From: Vreelandella halophila
Lineage (GTDB): Bacteria; Pseudomonadota; Gammaproteobacteria; Pseudomonadales; Oleiphilaceae
Assembly: GCF_009856365.1 (NCBI RefSeq)
Contig: NZ_WMEX01000010.1
Coordinates: 1-64,000, forward strand
DNA length: 64,000 nucleotides
Reading direction: 5' to 3'
Under the pieces are notes generated by a model. That model ran no database searches and was not told where the DNA came from. It saw only the letters and a list, made by a program, of their open reading frames with translations. Positions 28,469 through 37,191 of this stretch are shown here, one piece after another. The first letter of the stretch is position 1; every line of letters begins with the position of its first letter. A program made the position numbers and the translations under genes.

Positions 28469-28526
28469 TGTTACCCACTGTTACCGTCCGAAACGCTGCT
28501 CCGTAGAACACAAAATGTGAGTAACA
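28469..28526 (+). promoter_or_regulatory. Candidate CbrB upstream activating sites
   Basis: TGTTAC occurs twice (28469-28474 and 28479-28484, one helical turn apart) and its inverse GTAACA once (28521-28526). They lie 77 to 135 bp upstream of the -24 element of the sigma-54 promoter, the normal range for an NtrC-type activator. From memory, Pseudomonas CbrB sites are built on TGTTAC/GTAACA half-sites; the spacing here differs. Confidence 0.6.
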
Positions 28527-28602
28527 GTTCACGCCTTCACATTAATCCCTGTTCAGACCTTACCCCTTCGTAACTCCTTGTCTTAAAAAGGGGTAAAAAT
28601 TC

Positions 28603-28617
28603 TGGCACGGCATCTGC
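28603..28617 (+). promoter_or_regulatory. Sigma-54 promoter of the CrcZ-like RNA
   Basis: TGGCACG-N5-TGC, with the invariant GG and GC exactly 10 bp apart, matches the sigma-54 consensus TGGCACG-N4-TTGC at all positions but one T. The start is predicted near 28629. It is the only clear promoter in the 548-bp gap between cbrB and pcnB. Confidence 0.8.
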
Positions 28618-28628
28618 TTACTTCAGCC

Positions 28629-28918
28629 CAAACAAGAAAAAGCGCCCAACAAAAACAAGAACGCGCACTCACAAGGCAGCAGCCCAACAACAAGAACAAG
28701 CTGCCCCAAGGGCTCAAAAACAATAATGAATGCCCTTCGAACTGAGTGTTTTGGCAGCCGAGCTTTTTAGCGGCCATTCCGCTCTCTGTTGCAAAAACGT
28801 TCCGTTCGTCGAAAACAGTCGAGCGCCGATAACAAGAACAACAATGCACGCCGAATAACAATAAAAACACTGTCAGACTGAATCCTGTTTCGGGGCTGCC
28901 TTCGGGCGGCCCCGTTTT
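28629..28918 (+). ncRNA. crcZ: CrcZ-like Hfq/Crc-titrating small RNA
   Basis: About 290 nt between a sigma-54 promoter and a rho-independent terminator, with no credible reading frame. Six clusters fit AAnAAnAA, the A-rich target of Hfq/Crc: 28631-28641, 28648-28661, 28686-28699, 28716-28726, 28831-28844 and 28854-28867. Two are held in predicted loops: GGCAGC (28675) pairs with GCTGCC (28700) around the third cluster and GCGC (28642) with GCGC (28663) around the second. In Pseudomonas CrcZ (about 370-410 nt), between cbrB and pcnB, soaks up Hfq/Crc when preferred carbon runs out. The same function is inferred from location, promoter and motifs; Crc itself is not in the window. Confidence 0.8.
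28891..28918 (+). terminator. Rho-independent terminator of the CrcZ-like RNA
   Basis: A 10-bp stem with one G-U pair (CGGGGCTGCC with GGCGGCCCCG), a TTCG tetraloop and TTTT directly after it. It ends the sRNA about 84 bp before pcnB. Confidence 0.85.
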
Positions 28919-29001
28919 GATTCCGCCCTCCGGACTCGCGCCAGCCCGCTTGAATCGTTACACTCGCGCTTTCGGGTCAGACAGAATCAGCAAGAGACTC
29001 C

Positions 29002-30363
29002 ATGGCGAGACGTTTTCTGGAACGGGTACAGAACTGGCTGAGCCAGCTCGGCGGGCAGAACGGGACCGCTCCCCATGAACCCCGCATCATTTCGCGCGAC
29101 GAACACAACATCTCACGCCAGAACATCAGCGAGTCCGCGAAGAAGGTGCTGCACCGGCTGAATCGCTCCGGGCACGAAGCCTATCTGGTCGGTGGCGGTG
29201 TGCGTGACCTGCTCCTTGACGGTCACCCCAAGGACTTCGACATCGCGACCAGCGCCACCCCCGAGCAGGTGCACGAGCTGTTCCGCAACTCGCGCCTGAT
29301 CGGCCGGCGCTTCAAGCTGGTCCATGTGCTTTTCGGGCGCGAGGTCATTGAAGTGACCACCTTCCGCGGCTCGCCCAAGGACGCGGATAACGACCCACAC
29401 ATGGATGTGAACGACCAGGGCCGGCTGCTGCGCGACAACGTCTACGGCACCCGCGAAGAGGACGCGCTCCGGCGCGACTTCACGGTCAACGCGCTCTATT
29501 ACGACATCCGGGATTTCACCGTCCACGACTACGCCGGCGGCGTGAAGGACCTGCACAACCGCCAGCTGCGGCTGATCGGTGACCCGGTCACACGCTACCA
29601 GGAAGACCCCGTGCGCATGCTCCGGGCGGTGCGTTTCGCCGCCAAGCTGGACTTCACCATCGCCGAGGATACCGCCCAGCCGATCCGTGAGATGAGTTAC
29701 CTGCTGGAGGACATCCCGCCGGCCCGGCTGTTCGAGGAAGTGCTCAAGCTCTTCACCGCCGGCCAGGGTGAGACCACCTACGGCATGCTGAAGCGCTTTG
29801 ACCTGTTCGCACCCCTGTTCCCGGAATCCGCCAGGGCCATCGCCGAGGGCGAGCCGGACGGCGTGATCCGGGAAGCACTGGCCAGCACCGATCGCCGGGT
29901 CCGCCAGAACAAACCCATAACCCCCTATTTCCTGTATGCGGCACTGCTCTGGCCGGCTCTGCAGCAGGCCTGGCGCCAGGAGGAGGCGGAAACCGACCAG
30001 CCGCCCTACCAGGCACTGCAGCAGGCGGCCGGCGAGACCATCCAGAACCAGACCCAGGCCACCGCCATCCCCAAGCGCTTCAGTACCCCGATGCGCGAGA
30101 TCTGGGAGCTGCAGCTGCGGCTGGACAAGCGCAGCGGCAAGCGCGCGGACCGACTGCTGGAGCACCCCCGCTTCCGGGCTGCCTATGACTTCCTGCTGGT
30201 ACGCGAGGCCGCCGGCGAGGACACCCAGGGCCTGGGCGCCTGGTGGACGGAATACCAGGATGCCGATGCCGACCGGCGCCGTGAAATGCTCCGCGCCCTG
30301 GGAGGCGGGGGCAAGAAACGCAGCGGCCGTAAGCGCCGCAAGCCCGCACGGAACAACTCATGA
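29002..30363 (+). CDS. pcnB: Poly(A) polymerase I
   Basis: Adds A-tails to RNA 3' ends and so promotes their decay. 453 aa of the class II nucleotidyltransferase fold: the catalytic GGGVRDLLLDGHPKDFDIAT near residues 55-75 contains the two metal-binding aspartates, followed by RR(R/K)F-type RRFKLVHV and the neck region EDALRRDFTVNALYYD. A very basic C-terminal tail (KKRSGRKRRKP) is typical of PcnB as against CCA enzymes. Overlaps folK by 4 bp. Confidence 0.93.
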   Translation: MARRFLERVQNWLSQLGGQNGTAPHEPRIISRDEHNISRQNISESAKKVLHRLNRSGHEAYLVGGGVRDLLLDGHPKDFDIATSATPEQVHELFRNSRLIGRRFKLVHVLFGREVIEVTTFRGSPKDADNDPHMDVNDQGRLLRDNVYGTREEDALRRDFTVNALYYDIRDFTVHDYAGGVKDLHNRQLRLIGDPVTRYQEDPVRMLRAVRFAAKLDFTIAEDTAQPIREMSYLLEDIPPARLFEEVLKLFTAGQGETTYGMLKRFDLFAPLFPESARAIAEGEPDGVIREALASTDRRVRQNKPITPYFLYAALLWPALQQAWRQEEAETDQPPYQALQQAAGETIQNQTQATAIPKRFSTPMREIWELQLRLDKRSGKRADRLLEHPRFRAAYDFLLVREAAGEDTQGLGAWWTEYQDADADRRREMLRALGGGGKKRSGRKRRKPARNNS

Positions 30364-30848
30364 GCGTGACCGCCTGGATCGGCCTTGGCAGCAACCTGGA
30401 CAGTCCCCTGCAGCAGCTGCACCTGGCTCTGGAAGCACTTCACCAGCTGCCGGAGACCACCCTGGCGGATGCGTCGCCCATCTACCGCAGCAGCCCCGTT
30501 GGCCCATCAGACCAGCCGGACTTCCTCAACATGGCGGCCAGGCTCGACACCGACCTGGACGCCACCACACTGCTGAAGCAGCTGCTGCGCATCGAGGACG
30601 CGCAGGGCCGGACCCGCACCCGCGTATGGGGCCCCAGGGTGCTGGACCTCGACCTGCTGCTCTATGGCCGCGAGACCATCACGCAGCCCGAGCTCACCGT
30701 CCCCCACCCGGAAATTCCCAACCGGGATTTCGTGCTGCGCCCACTGCTGGACCTGGACCCGGACCTGAGCCTGCCCGATGGGCGACGCATCGACGACCTG
30801 CTCCGCGAATGCCCGGATAACGGCCTGACGCCCGTCACGCTTGCCTGA
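30360..30848 (+). CDS. folK: Dihydropterin pyrophosphokinase (HPPK), folate pathway
   Basis: Transfers pyrophosphate from ATP to 6-hydroxymethyl-dihydropterin before DHPS acts. 162 aa, with WIGLGSNLDSP at the start, VGPSDQPDFLN, and the ATP/metal motif GPRVLDLDLLLYG around residues 92-104. Overlaps pcnB and precedes panB by 53 bp; the order pcnB-folK-panB-panC is shared with Pseudomonas. A second, more divergent HPPK gene is found at 34240-34752. Confidence 0.93.
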   Translation: MSVTAWIGLGSNLDSPLQQLHLALEALHQLPETTLADASPIYRSSPVGPSDQPDFLNMAARLDTDLDATTLLKQLLRIEDAQGRTRTRVWGPRVLDLDLLLYGRETITQPELTVPHPEIPNRDFVLRPLLDLDPDLSLPDGRRIDDLLRECPDNGLTPVTLA

Positions 30849-30901
30849 ACACAGAGCCCGCTTTACCCTTGGCAGGATCCAAACGGAATCGGGAGCCGCT
30901 C

Positions 30902-31696
30902 ATGAGCACCACCATCCAGTCGCTGCGGGACTACCGCGAGAAAGGGCAGAAGTTCAGCTGCCTGACCGCCTATGACGCCACCTTTGCGGGCCTGCTCAGC
31001 GACTGCGGCATTGACGTGCAGCTGGTGGGCGATTCGCTGGGCATGGTGCTCCAGGGCCGCGAGAGTACTGTGCCCGTGAGCATGGAGGACATGGTCTACC
31101 ACACCGAATGCGTTGCCAGGGCCCAGCCCGAATCGCTGGTCATGACGGACCTGCCCTTCATGAGCTACGCCACCACCGGGCAATGCCTGCACAACGCCGC
31201 CCGCCTTATGCAGGCCGGGGCCCAGATGGTGAAGATCGAGGGCACGGACTGGATGGCCGAAAGCGTGCGCCAGCTGACCGAGCGCGGCGTGCCCGTCTGT
31301 GCCCACCTCGGCCTGACGCCCCAGTTCATCAACAAGCTGGGCGGTTACCGCGTCCAGGGCAAAGGGGCTGAAGCGGCTGAACGCATGGTCGCCCATGCCC
31401 GCCGCCTGGTCGAGGCCGGGGCGGACGTGATTCTGCTTGAGTGCGTCACGTCCTCACTGGGAACCCGCATCACCCGCGAGGTGGGCGTGCCGGTGATCGG
31501 CATTGGCGCCGGCCCCGATACCGATGGCCAGGTACTGGTCCTGCAGGACATTCTCGGCATCAGCCGTGGCCATAAGCCCCGGTTCGTGAAAGACTTCCTG
31601 CAGGAGGGCGGCTCCGTGGAGGGCGCCGTACGCGCCTACGATCAGGCCGTCAAGAACGGCGAATTCCCCGACAGCAAACACAGTTTCAGCGGATGA
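30902..31696 (+). CDS. panB: 3-methyl-2-oxobutanoate hydroxymethyltransferase
   Basis: Makes ketopantoate from alpha-ketoisovalerate and methylene-tetrahydrofolate, the first step to pantothenate. 264-aa TIM barrel with CLTAYDATFAGLL, VGDSLGMVLQG (metal-binding Asp) and HLGLTPQ. ATG 30902 follows GGGAG; eleven residues of an upstream frame were left out. Its end overlaps panC by 4 bp. Confidence 0.95.
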   Translation: MSTTIQSLRDYREKGQKFSCLTAYDATFAGLLSDCGIDVQLVGDSLGMVLQGRESTVPVSMEDMVYHTECVARAQPESLVMTDLPFMSYATTGQCLHNAARLMQAGAQMVKIEGTDWMAESVRQLTERGVPVCAHLGLTPQFINKLGGYRVQGKGAEAAERMVAHARRLVEAGADVILLECVTSSLGTRITREVGVPVIGIGAGPDTDGQVLVLQDILGISRGHKPRFVKDFLQEGGSVEGAVRAYDQAVKNGEFPDSKHSFSG

Positions 31697-32550
31697 AAAC
31701 CGTCCATACCGTCTCCGATCTCAGATCCGAACTCAGAGCCCACCGGGACGCCGGGGCACGCATCGCGCTGGTGCCCACCATGGGCAACCTGCACCCCGGC
31801 CATCTGGCCCTGGTCGAGGAAGCCCGCCAGCAGGCGGACATTGTGGTCACCAGCATCTTCGTGAACCCGCTGCAGTTCGGGCCCAACGAGGATCTCGACA
31901 GCTACCCGCGCACGCTCGCGGAGGACCAGGAAAAGCTTGAGTCCCGGGGCAACGACCTGGTGTTCGCCCCCAGCGTACGCGAGGTCTACCCCAACGGCAT
32001 CGAGTACCACACCCACATCACCGTGCCGGTGATCACGGAGCTGCACTGCGGGGCCAGTCGCCCCGGGCACTTCACCGGCGTCGCGACCGTGGTCACACTG
32101 CTGTTCAACATGGTCCAGCCGGATCTGGCGGTTTTCGGTGAGAAGGACTTCCAGCAGCTGGCCGTCATCCGCAAGCTCACGCGCGACCTGTGCCTGCCCA
32201 TGGAGATTATGGGCGCGCCCACCTACCGTGAATCGGACGGGCTGGCCATGAGTTCACGCAACAACTACCTCAGTGAACGTGATCGTGAGCGGGCAGTGCG
32301 CCTGTACCAGATGCTGTGCTGGGCGCGGAACGCCATCCAGGAGGGTCGCCGCGATTACAGCACCCTCTCGGATGAGGCCATCCGGACGCTCGACAGCGAA
32401 GGCTTTCATCCGGACTACTTCAACATCGTCAACACCGACACTCTGGAGCCGGCAAACCACGAGGACACCCGGATCACCATTCTCGCTGCCGCCTGGCTGG
32501 GGCAGACACGGCTGATCGACAACCTCAGCCTGACCCTCGATAACAACTGA
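31693..32550 (+). CDS. panC: Pantothenate synthetase
   Basis: ATP-dependent ligation of pantoate and beta-alanine. 285 aa, nucleotidyltransferase fold with VPTMGNLHPGHLALVEEA (residues 28-45, the HIGH-type ATP site), SIFVNPLQF, and GEKDFQQLAVIRK plus SSRN near 195. In Pseudomonas panD follows; here it is absent and pgi comes next, so aspartate decarboxylase must be encoded elsewhere or beta-alanine made another way. Confidence 0.95.
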   Translation: MKTVHTVSDLRSELRAHRDAGARIALVPTMGNLHPGHLALVEEARQQADIVVTSIFVNPLQFGPNEDLDSYPRTLAEDQEKLESRGNDLVFAPSVREVYPNGIEYHTHITVPVITELHCGASRPGHFTGVATVVTLLFNMVQPDLAVFGEKDFQQLAVIRKLTRDLCLPMEIMGAPTYRESDGLAMSSRNNYLSERDRERAVRLYQMLCWARNAIQEGRRDYSTLSDEAIRTLDSEGFHPDYFNIVNTDTLEPANHEDTRITILAAAWLGQTRLIDNLSLTLDNN

Positions 32551-32571
32551 ATCGCTCAGGGAGACGAGCCA

Positions 32572-34254
32572 GTGACCGAGCAACAATCCCTGCCACCACT
32601 CACGGAAACGCCCGAGTGGTCCGCGCTGATGAATCACCGGGCACAGCTGGAAGGCCTGCCCCTGAAGGATCTCTTCCAACAGGACGCTCAGCGCTACCCA
32701 CGCATGACGCTCGAGGCCGCCGGCCTCATCCTGGATTACTCCCGCAACCGCGTAACCGACCAGACCCTCGGTCTGCTGGCAGACCTGGCCCGGGGGCGTG
32801 GTCTGCCGGAACGGGTGAACGCGCTGTTCCGTGGCGAACAACTCAACACCACGGAAAAGCGGCCCGCCCTTCACACCGCACTGCGTCAACCACAGGACCA
32901 GCCGGTCCAGGTGGACGGAGAGAACATCATGCCCGCCATCCAGGCGACCCTGGAGCGCATGGAGGTCTTCACCAACGCCGTCCGCAGCGGCGAGTGGCGA
33001 GGCATGAACGGCGACACCATCACGGACGTGGTCAGCATCGGCATCGGCGGCTCCTATCTGGGGCCGCTGACGGCAACAGAAGCCCTGACGCCCTTCCAGT
33101 CCGAACATCCACGCTGCCACTACGTCGCCAATGTGGACGGCAGCGACATCCGGGAGGCCCTGGCCGGACTCAACCCCGCGACCACCCTGTTCCTGGTCCA
33201 GTCCAAGTCTTTCACCACCCAGGAAACCCTAGCCAACGCCCGCGTGGCACGCCAATGGTTCCTGGACGGCGGCGGCACCGAAACCACCGTCCAGCACCAT
33301 TTCGCCGCCGTTACCGCCAATGCGGACCGTGCCCGGGATTTCGGCATCGCCGGGGACAGCATCTTCCCCATGTGGGACTGGGTCGGCGGGCGCTATTCCC
33401 TGTGGTCGGCCATTGGCCTGCCGGTTGCCCTGGCCGTGGGCATGCCGCGATTCCGGGAGCTTCTGGCCGGCGCCCATGCCATGGATCAACACTTCCAGCA
33501 GGCGCCACCGGAACAGAACATGCCCATGCTCATGGGACTGATGGGGCTGTGGTATATGCACGGCTTCGGCGCGGAATCCCAGGCCGTTATCCCCTACGAC
33601 CACTACCTGCGCCACCTTCCGGAGCACCTCCAGCAGCTGGACATGGAGAGCAACGGCAAGAGCGTATGCCTGGACGGCAGCCCGGTCAGCCACCACACCG
33701 GCCCCGTCATCTGGGGCGGCCCCGGGGTCAACGGCCAGCATGCCTACCACCAGCTGCTGCACCAGGGCACGCGGCTGGTGCCGGTGGATTTCATCCTGCC
33801 ACTGACCAGCCACAACCCCGTGGATGGCCATCACGCCATGCTGGCGGCCAACTGCCTCGCCCAGGCCCGCGCCCTCATGCTCGGGCGCACGGAACAGGAA
33901 GTGCGCGCAGCGATGATCGCGGAAGGTATGGCGGAAGACGAGGCCCAGCGCCTGGCACCCCATCGGGCCATCCCCGGCAACCGCCCCAGTAACCTGCTCA
34001 CCATGGAGCGGCTGGAACCGGCCACGCTGGGCGCACTGATTGCACTGTACGAACACCGGACCTTTGTCCAGGCAGCCATCTGGCGTATCAATCCGTTTGA
34101 TCAGTGGGGGGTTGAACTGGGGAAGGAAATCGGTGGGCAGATCCTGCCCGCCCTGAACGGTGAGCCAGAGACCGACATGACGTTCGACAGCGCTACTGCC
34201 GGCCAGATTGCCCGTTTCCGGGCGGCACAGGGCAGCGCTTCAGGTTCGCGGTGA
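32572..34254 (+). CDS. pgi: Glucose-6-phosphate isomerase
   Basis: Interconverts glucose-6-phosphate and fructose-6-phosphate in glycolysis and gluconeogenesis. 560 aa, close to the E. coli length. SIS domains with GIGGSYLGP near residue 155, the signature GGRYSLWSAIGLP around 275 (contains the sugar-ring Arg), catalytic MESNGKSV with Glu near 360, and a Lys in GVELGKEIG near 520. Start is GTG 32572 after GGAGACGAG. Its last 15 bp overlap the convergent HPPK-like gene. Confidence 0.95.
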   Translation: MTEQQSLPPLTETPEWSALMNHRAQLEGLPLKDLFQQDAQRYPRMTLEAAGLILDYSRNRVTDQTLGLLADLARGRGLPERVNALFRGEQLNTTEKRPALHTALRQPQDQPVQVDGENIMPAIQATLERMEVFTNAVRSGEWRGMNGDTITDVVSIGIGGSYLGPLTATEALTPFQSEHPRCHYVANVDGSDIREALAGLNPATTLFLVQSKSFTTQETLANARVARQWFLDGGGTETTVQHHFAAVTANADRARDFGIAGDSIFPMWDWVGGRYSLWSAIGLPVALAVGMPRFRELLAGAHAMDQHFQQAPPEQNMPMLMGLMGLWYMHGFGAESQAVIPYDHYLRHLPEHLQQLDMESNGKSVCLDGSPVSHHTGPVIWGGPGVNGQHAYHQLLHQGTRLVPVDFILPLTSHNPVDGHHAMLAANCLAQARALMLGRTEQEVRAAMIAEGMAEDEAQRLAPHRAIPGNRPSNLLTMERLEPATLGALIALYEHRTFVQAAIWRINPFDQWGVELGKEIGGQILPALNGEPETDMTFDSATAGQIARFRAAQGSASGSR

Positions 34255-34752
34255 GATCCGCCGGCCCTGCCAGTGGAAATCGATGGGCCAGAGGCGCTGG
34301 TCTCGCTCGTAGGACTGCCACAGGTCCGCGTAGCGCTCCCCGCTGACCGGATGCCGTTCATCCGGCGCAATCTCGGCCAGGGGCTGCAGCACAAAGGCGT
34401 TACTCAGGATTTCGGAGCGGGGAAGCTCCACGCCATCAATGGTACCCACCAGAGCGCCATAGGTAAGCACATCCAGATCCAGGGTCCGGGAGCTGAAGCG
34501 GGGCCGGTTGCGCTCCCGGCCATTGTCATCCTCGACCTGCTTGAGCCATTCCGCCAGCGGCCCCACGGGTTCGTCGGTGTTCAGGGCAACCACGAGGTTC
34601 AGGAAGTTCTCACCCTCAAAGCCCACTGCCTCGCTCTCATAGACAGAGGAGATGGCCAGCTCGCCGAAGCGGGCTGAAAGGGCATCCAGCGCGGCGCGGA
34701 CGTTCACCACGGTGTTCTGGTTGGAGCCGATACTGATGTAGACCCGATTCAT
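34240..34752 (-). CDS. Second, divergent HPPK paralogue next to folB
   Basis: 170-aa protein of the HPPK fold with N-terminal YISIGSNQN, VGFEGENFLNLVVAL and the motif RFSSRTLDLDVLTYG. The metal-binding Asp pair (DLD) is kept, but the usual GPR before it is SSR, and the loop residues differ from the folK copy at 30360. It follows folB with a 4-bp overlap, as in the P. aeruginosa PA0582-PA0583 pair. It could be a true second HPPK or one acting on another pterin (for example in tetrahydromonapterin synthesis); the sequence does not decide. Confidence 0.75.
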   Translation of the reverse strand: MNRVYISIGSNQNTVVNVRAALDALSARFGELAISSVYESEAVGFEGENFLNLVVALNTDEPVGPLAEWLKQVEDDNGRERNRPRFSSRTLDLDVLTYGALVGTIDGVELPRSEILSNAFVLQPLAEIAPDERHPVSGERYADLWQSYERDQRLWPIDFHWQGRRISPRT

Positions 34753-35105
34753 TCACCTTCTCCCCGTTCCACCACCACGCCCACGGCCTCAGCCCCGGGA
34801 ACGGCGCCGGGCTTGCGCAGCACAATACGCCGATAGCCGACGCCGAAATCATCCGCAAGCATGGCCGCGAGCCGCTCCGCCGCCGTTTCGAGCAGGCGGA
34901 ACCGCCCTTCCCTGAGGCACTGCGCCACGGCTTCAGACACCGCTGCGTAGTCCAGTGCCAGTGTCAGGTCGTCCCCGGCGGCCGGCGCGCGATTATCCCA
35001 GCGGAGCTCCAGATCCACAAGCAGACGCTGGGTCACCGCCCGCTCCCAGTCCAGGACGCCGATCACAGCGTCAACGGCCAGCCGCTCAATGAAAACGCTA
35101 TCCAT
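34749..35105 (-). CDS. folB: Dihydroneopterin aldolase/epimerase
   Basis: 118-aa T-fold enzyme that splits dihydroneopterin to 6-hydroxymethyl-dihydropterin and glycolaldehyde, feeding HPPK. The start FIERLAVDAVIGVLDWER, the middle LDYAAVSEAV with the pterin-anchoring Glu (ETAAERLA), and a catalytic-type Lys in VLRKPGAVP are visible. GGGAG precedes ATG 35105 by five bases. It overlaps the HPPK paralogue, so two consecutive folate steps are coupled, and is divergent from plsY. Confidence 0.9.
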   Translation of the reverse strand: MDSVFIERLAVDAVIGVLDWERAVTQRLLVDLELRWDNRAPAAGDDLTLALDYAAVSEAVAQCLREGRFRLLETAAERLAAMLADDFGVGYRRIVLRKPGAVPGAEAVGVVVERGEGE

Positions 35106-35162
35106 TCCAACTCCCGGGTTGATCCATTATCCTGAAGGCCCGATTACGGTTCAGGGCCTTCG

Positions 35163-35744
35163 ATGGAACTGCTGTTCGCACTCTTGCTTTGTGCACTGGG
35201 CTACCTCAGTGGCTCGATCCTGTTCGCGCCCCTGGTCTGCCAGCTGCTCAATGCACCGCCGCCCCACCTCTATGGCTCCCGAAATCCCGGCGCCACCAAT
35301 GTGTACCGGATTGCCGGCCCGGGGCCGGCCGGGCTCACGCTGCTGGGCGACGCCCTCAAGGGCTGGGCCCCGGTTACCCTGGCCCAGTACCTGGACGTCA
35401 GCCCCGCTACCCAGGCGGCGGTTGCCCTGGCCGCTATAGCCGGGCACATGCTGCCGGCGTTTTCGCGCTTCCGGGGCGGCAAGGGCGTTGCCACCACCCT
35501 TGGGACAGGGCTGGCGCTGGCCGCCGGCACCATTCTCGCCATGGCGCTCATCTGGCTGCTTGTCTTCCGGCAGTGGCGCATCGCCTCACTGGCGTCCATC
35601 ATCGCCGCCGGCAGCGGTCCGATTATCGCGTTCCTGCTCAACCCTCCCCATACCGGGCTCTTCCTCATCATTGCCCTGGTGTTGTTCGTCCGTCACCGGG
35701 ACAACCTGGTCCGCCTGGCACAGGGCAGCGAACACCACCTCTGA
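35163..35744 (+). CDS. plsY: Glycerol-3-phosphate acyltransferase PlsY
   Basis: Inner-membrane enzyme that moves an acyl group from acyl phosphate to glycerol-3-phosphate, the first step in phospholipid synthesis. 193 aa with five hydrophobic helices; the three conserved loops are SGSILFAPLV, GSRNPGATNVYRI, and GHMLPAFSRFRGGKGVAT with the final RHRDN. Its stop lies 3 bp from the convergent tsaD stop. Order folB/plsY/tsaD is common in gammaproteobacteria. Confidence 0.93.
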   Translation: MELLFALLLCALGYLSGSILFAPLVCQLLNAPPPHLYGSRNPGATNVYRIAGPGPAGLTLLGDALKGWAPVTLAQYLDVSPATQAAVALAAIAGHMLPAFSRFRGGKGVATTLGTGLALAAGTILAMALIWLLVFRQWRIASLASIIAAGSGPIIAFLLNPPHTGLFLIIALVLFVRHRDNLVRLAQGSEHHL

Positions 35745-35747
35745 GGA

Positions 35748-36809
35748 TCATGCCGTCTGGCGCAGCCCCTCGAGGCGGACTTCCTCCAGCCCGGGCAGTT
35801 CGGTCAGGGGCCAACGCGGAACGGCCAGCATCTCAGTGCCATCCCGCTGCCCCGCAACCAGCCGCTCATGGCCGGCGTAGGCGATCATCGCACCGTTGTC
35901 CGTGCAGAAGTCCAGGCGCGGGAAGAACAGTTCCGCCTGATGGCTTTTCTCAAGCGCTGTCAGCCGCTCCCGCAGCGCCCGGTTGGCACCGACACCACCC
36001 GCCACCACCAGACGCCGCACTCCAGTCTGCTCCATAGCCCGGCGACATTTGATCGCCAGCGTATCCACCACGGCCTGCTCGAAAGCCAGGGCTATATCCG
36101 CACGCAGGGTCTCATCCGCACCGTCCGGGCCCGCTTCGTCACGCAGCGTGTTGCGGGTGTAGGTCTTGAGGCCACTGAAACTGAAATCCAGGCCGGGCTT
36201 GCTGGTCATCGGCCGCGGAAAGCGGAAGCGCCCCGGCGTCCCCGAAAGCGCCATCTTTGCCACTGCCGGCCCACCCGGGTAGCCCAGCCCCAGCATGCGC
36301 GCCGCCTTGTCGAACGCCTCGCCGGCTGCATCGTCCACTGACTCGCCCAGAAGCTCGTAACGCCCGAGCGCCTCGACCTTCACAAGCTGGGTATGCCCAC
36401 CGGAGACCAGCAGGGCTATAAAGGGGAACGCCGGCGCCCGCTCCTCCAGCATGGGGGCCAGCAGGTGCCCCTCCATGTGATGGACGCCAAGCACCGGCAC
36501 ATCCAGCCCGCGAGCCAGGCCATGCGCAAAAGTGCTGCCCACCAGCAGCGCACCGATCAGCCCCGGGCCCGCCGTGTAGGCAATGGCATCAATGCCCTCC
36601 CGGCCACAGCCGGCCTCATCAAGGACGCGCTCACACAGCGGCAGCAACCGACGGATGTGATCGCGGGACGCCAATTCCGGCACCACGCCACCGTAGGCGG
36701 CATGCGCCGCCACCTGGCTGTGCAGGGCGTGGGCAATCAGGCCATCGTCGCCGTCGTAGAGGGCAATGCCGGTTTCGTCGCAGGAGGTTTCTATACCGAG
36801 TACGCGCAT
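35748..36809 (-). CDS. tsaD: tRNA N6-adenosine threonylcarbamoyltransferase TsaD
   Basis: Transfers threonylcarbamoyl to A37 of ANN-decoding tRNAs with TsaB and TsaE. 353 aa of the ASKHA fold, [13 protein letters not shown] at the start and the metal-binding HHMEGH with His111 and His115. ATG 36809 was chosen, removing 17 non-family residues of the longer frame. It is divergent from rpsU, as in E. coli, across a 158-bp gap. Confidence 0.95.
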   Translation of the reverse strand: MRVLGIETSCDETGIALYDGDDGLIAHALHSQVAAHAAYGGVVPELASRDHIRRLLPLCERVLDEAGCGREGIDAIAYTAGPGLIGALLVGSTFAHGLARGLDVPVLGVHHMEGHLLAPMLEERAPAFPFIALLVSGGHTQLVKVEALGRYELLGESVDDAAGEAFDKAARMLGLGYPGGPAVAKMALSGTPGRFRFPRPMTSKPGLDFSFSGLKTYTRNTLRDEAGPDGADETLRADIALAFEQAVVDTLAIKCRRAMEQTGVRRLVVAGGVGANRALRERLTALEKSHQAELFFPRLDFCTDNGAMIAYAGHERLVAGQRDGTEMLAVPRWPLTELPGLEEVRLEGLRQTA

Positions 36810-36868
36810 GATCACCGCTTCCTGAAGAACGGGGCATAGTGTACCAGAGCGGAAAGCCACACCCTCTC

Positions 36869-36897
36869 TTTACAGTAGCGGATCGAATGCGTAGACT
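36869..36897 (+). promoter_or_regulatory. Promoter of the rpsU-dnaG-rpoD operon
   Basis: TTTACA (36869-36874), 17-nt spacer, TAGACT (36892-36897). Expected start near 36904, giving a 64-nt leader before the rpsU ATG with its AAGGTAGGTG ribosome site. Confidence 0.65.
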
Positions 36898-36967
36898 TGC
36901 GGATCCTGAAAAGGCAGTGCCTTTAGAGCATCAATCTGACAACGGATTTTAAGGTAGGTGATTTCGC

Positions 36968-37183
36968 ATGCCCGCTGTGAAAGTGAGAGATAACGAACCG
37001 TTTGACGTGGCGCTTCGCCGCTTCAAGCGCTCCTGTGAAAAAGCGGGGGTTCTTTCGGAAGTGCGTCGTCGTGAGCACTATGAGAAGCCCACCGAGGTGC
37101 GCAAGCGCAAGCGAGCCGCAGCGGTGAAGCGTCATCTCAAGAAACTGCAGCGTGAACAGAAGCGTTTCGAACGCTATTACTGA
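36968..37183 (+). CDS. rpsU: 30S ribosomal protein S21
   Basis: 71 aa, the full length of bS21, with [22 protein letters not shown] and a strongly basic C-terminus ([17 protein letters not shown]). It binds near the 3' end of 16S rRNA in the small subunit. First gene of the macromolecular synthesis operon; the hairpin after it should let rpsU be made in excess of dnaG. Confidence 0.97.
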   Translation: MPAVKVRDNEPFDVALRRFKRSCEKAGVLSEVRRREHYEKPTEVRKRKRAAAVKRHLKKLQREQKRFERYY

Positions 37184-37191
37184 TCACCCGG

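Noticed and set aside
28583-28870. A 95-aa minus-strand frame over the CrcZ-like region, rich in Leu, Phe and Ser
   Set aside because: It arises from reading A-rich Hfq-type motifs backwards (poly-Leu/Cys/Phe); no ribosome site, and the promoter and terminator point the other way.
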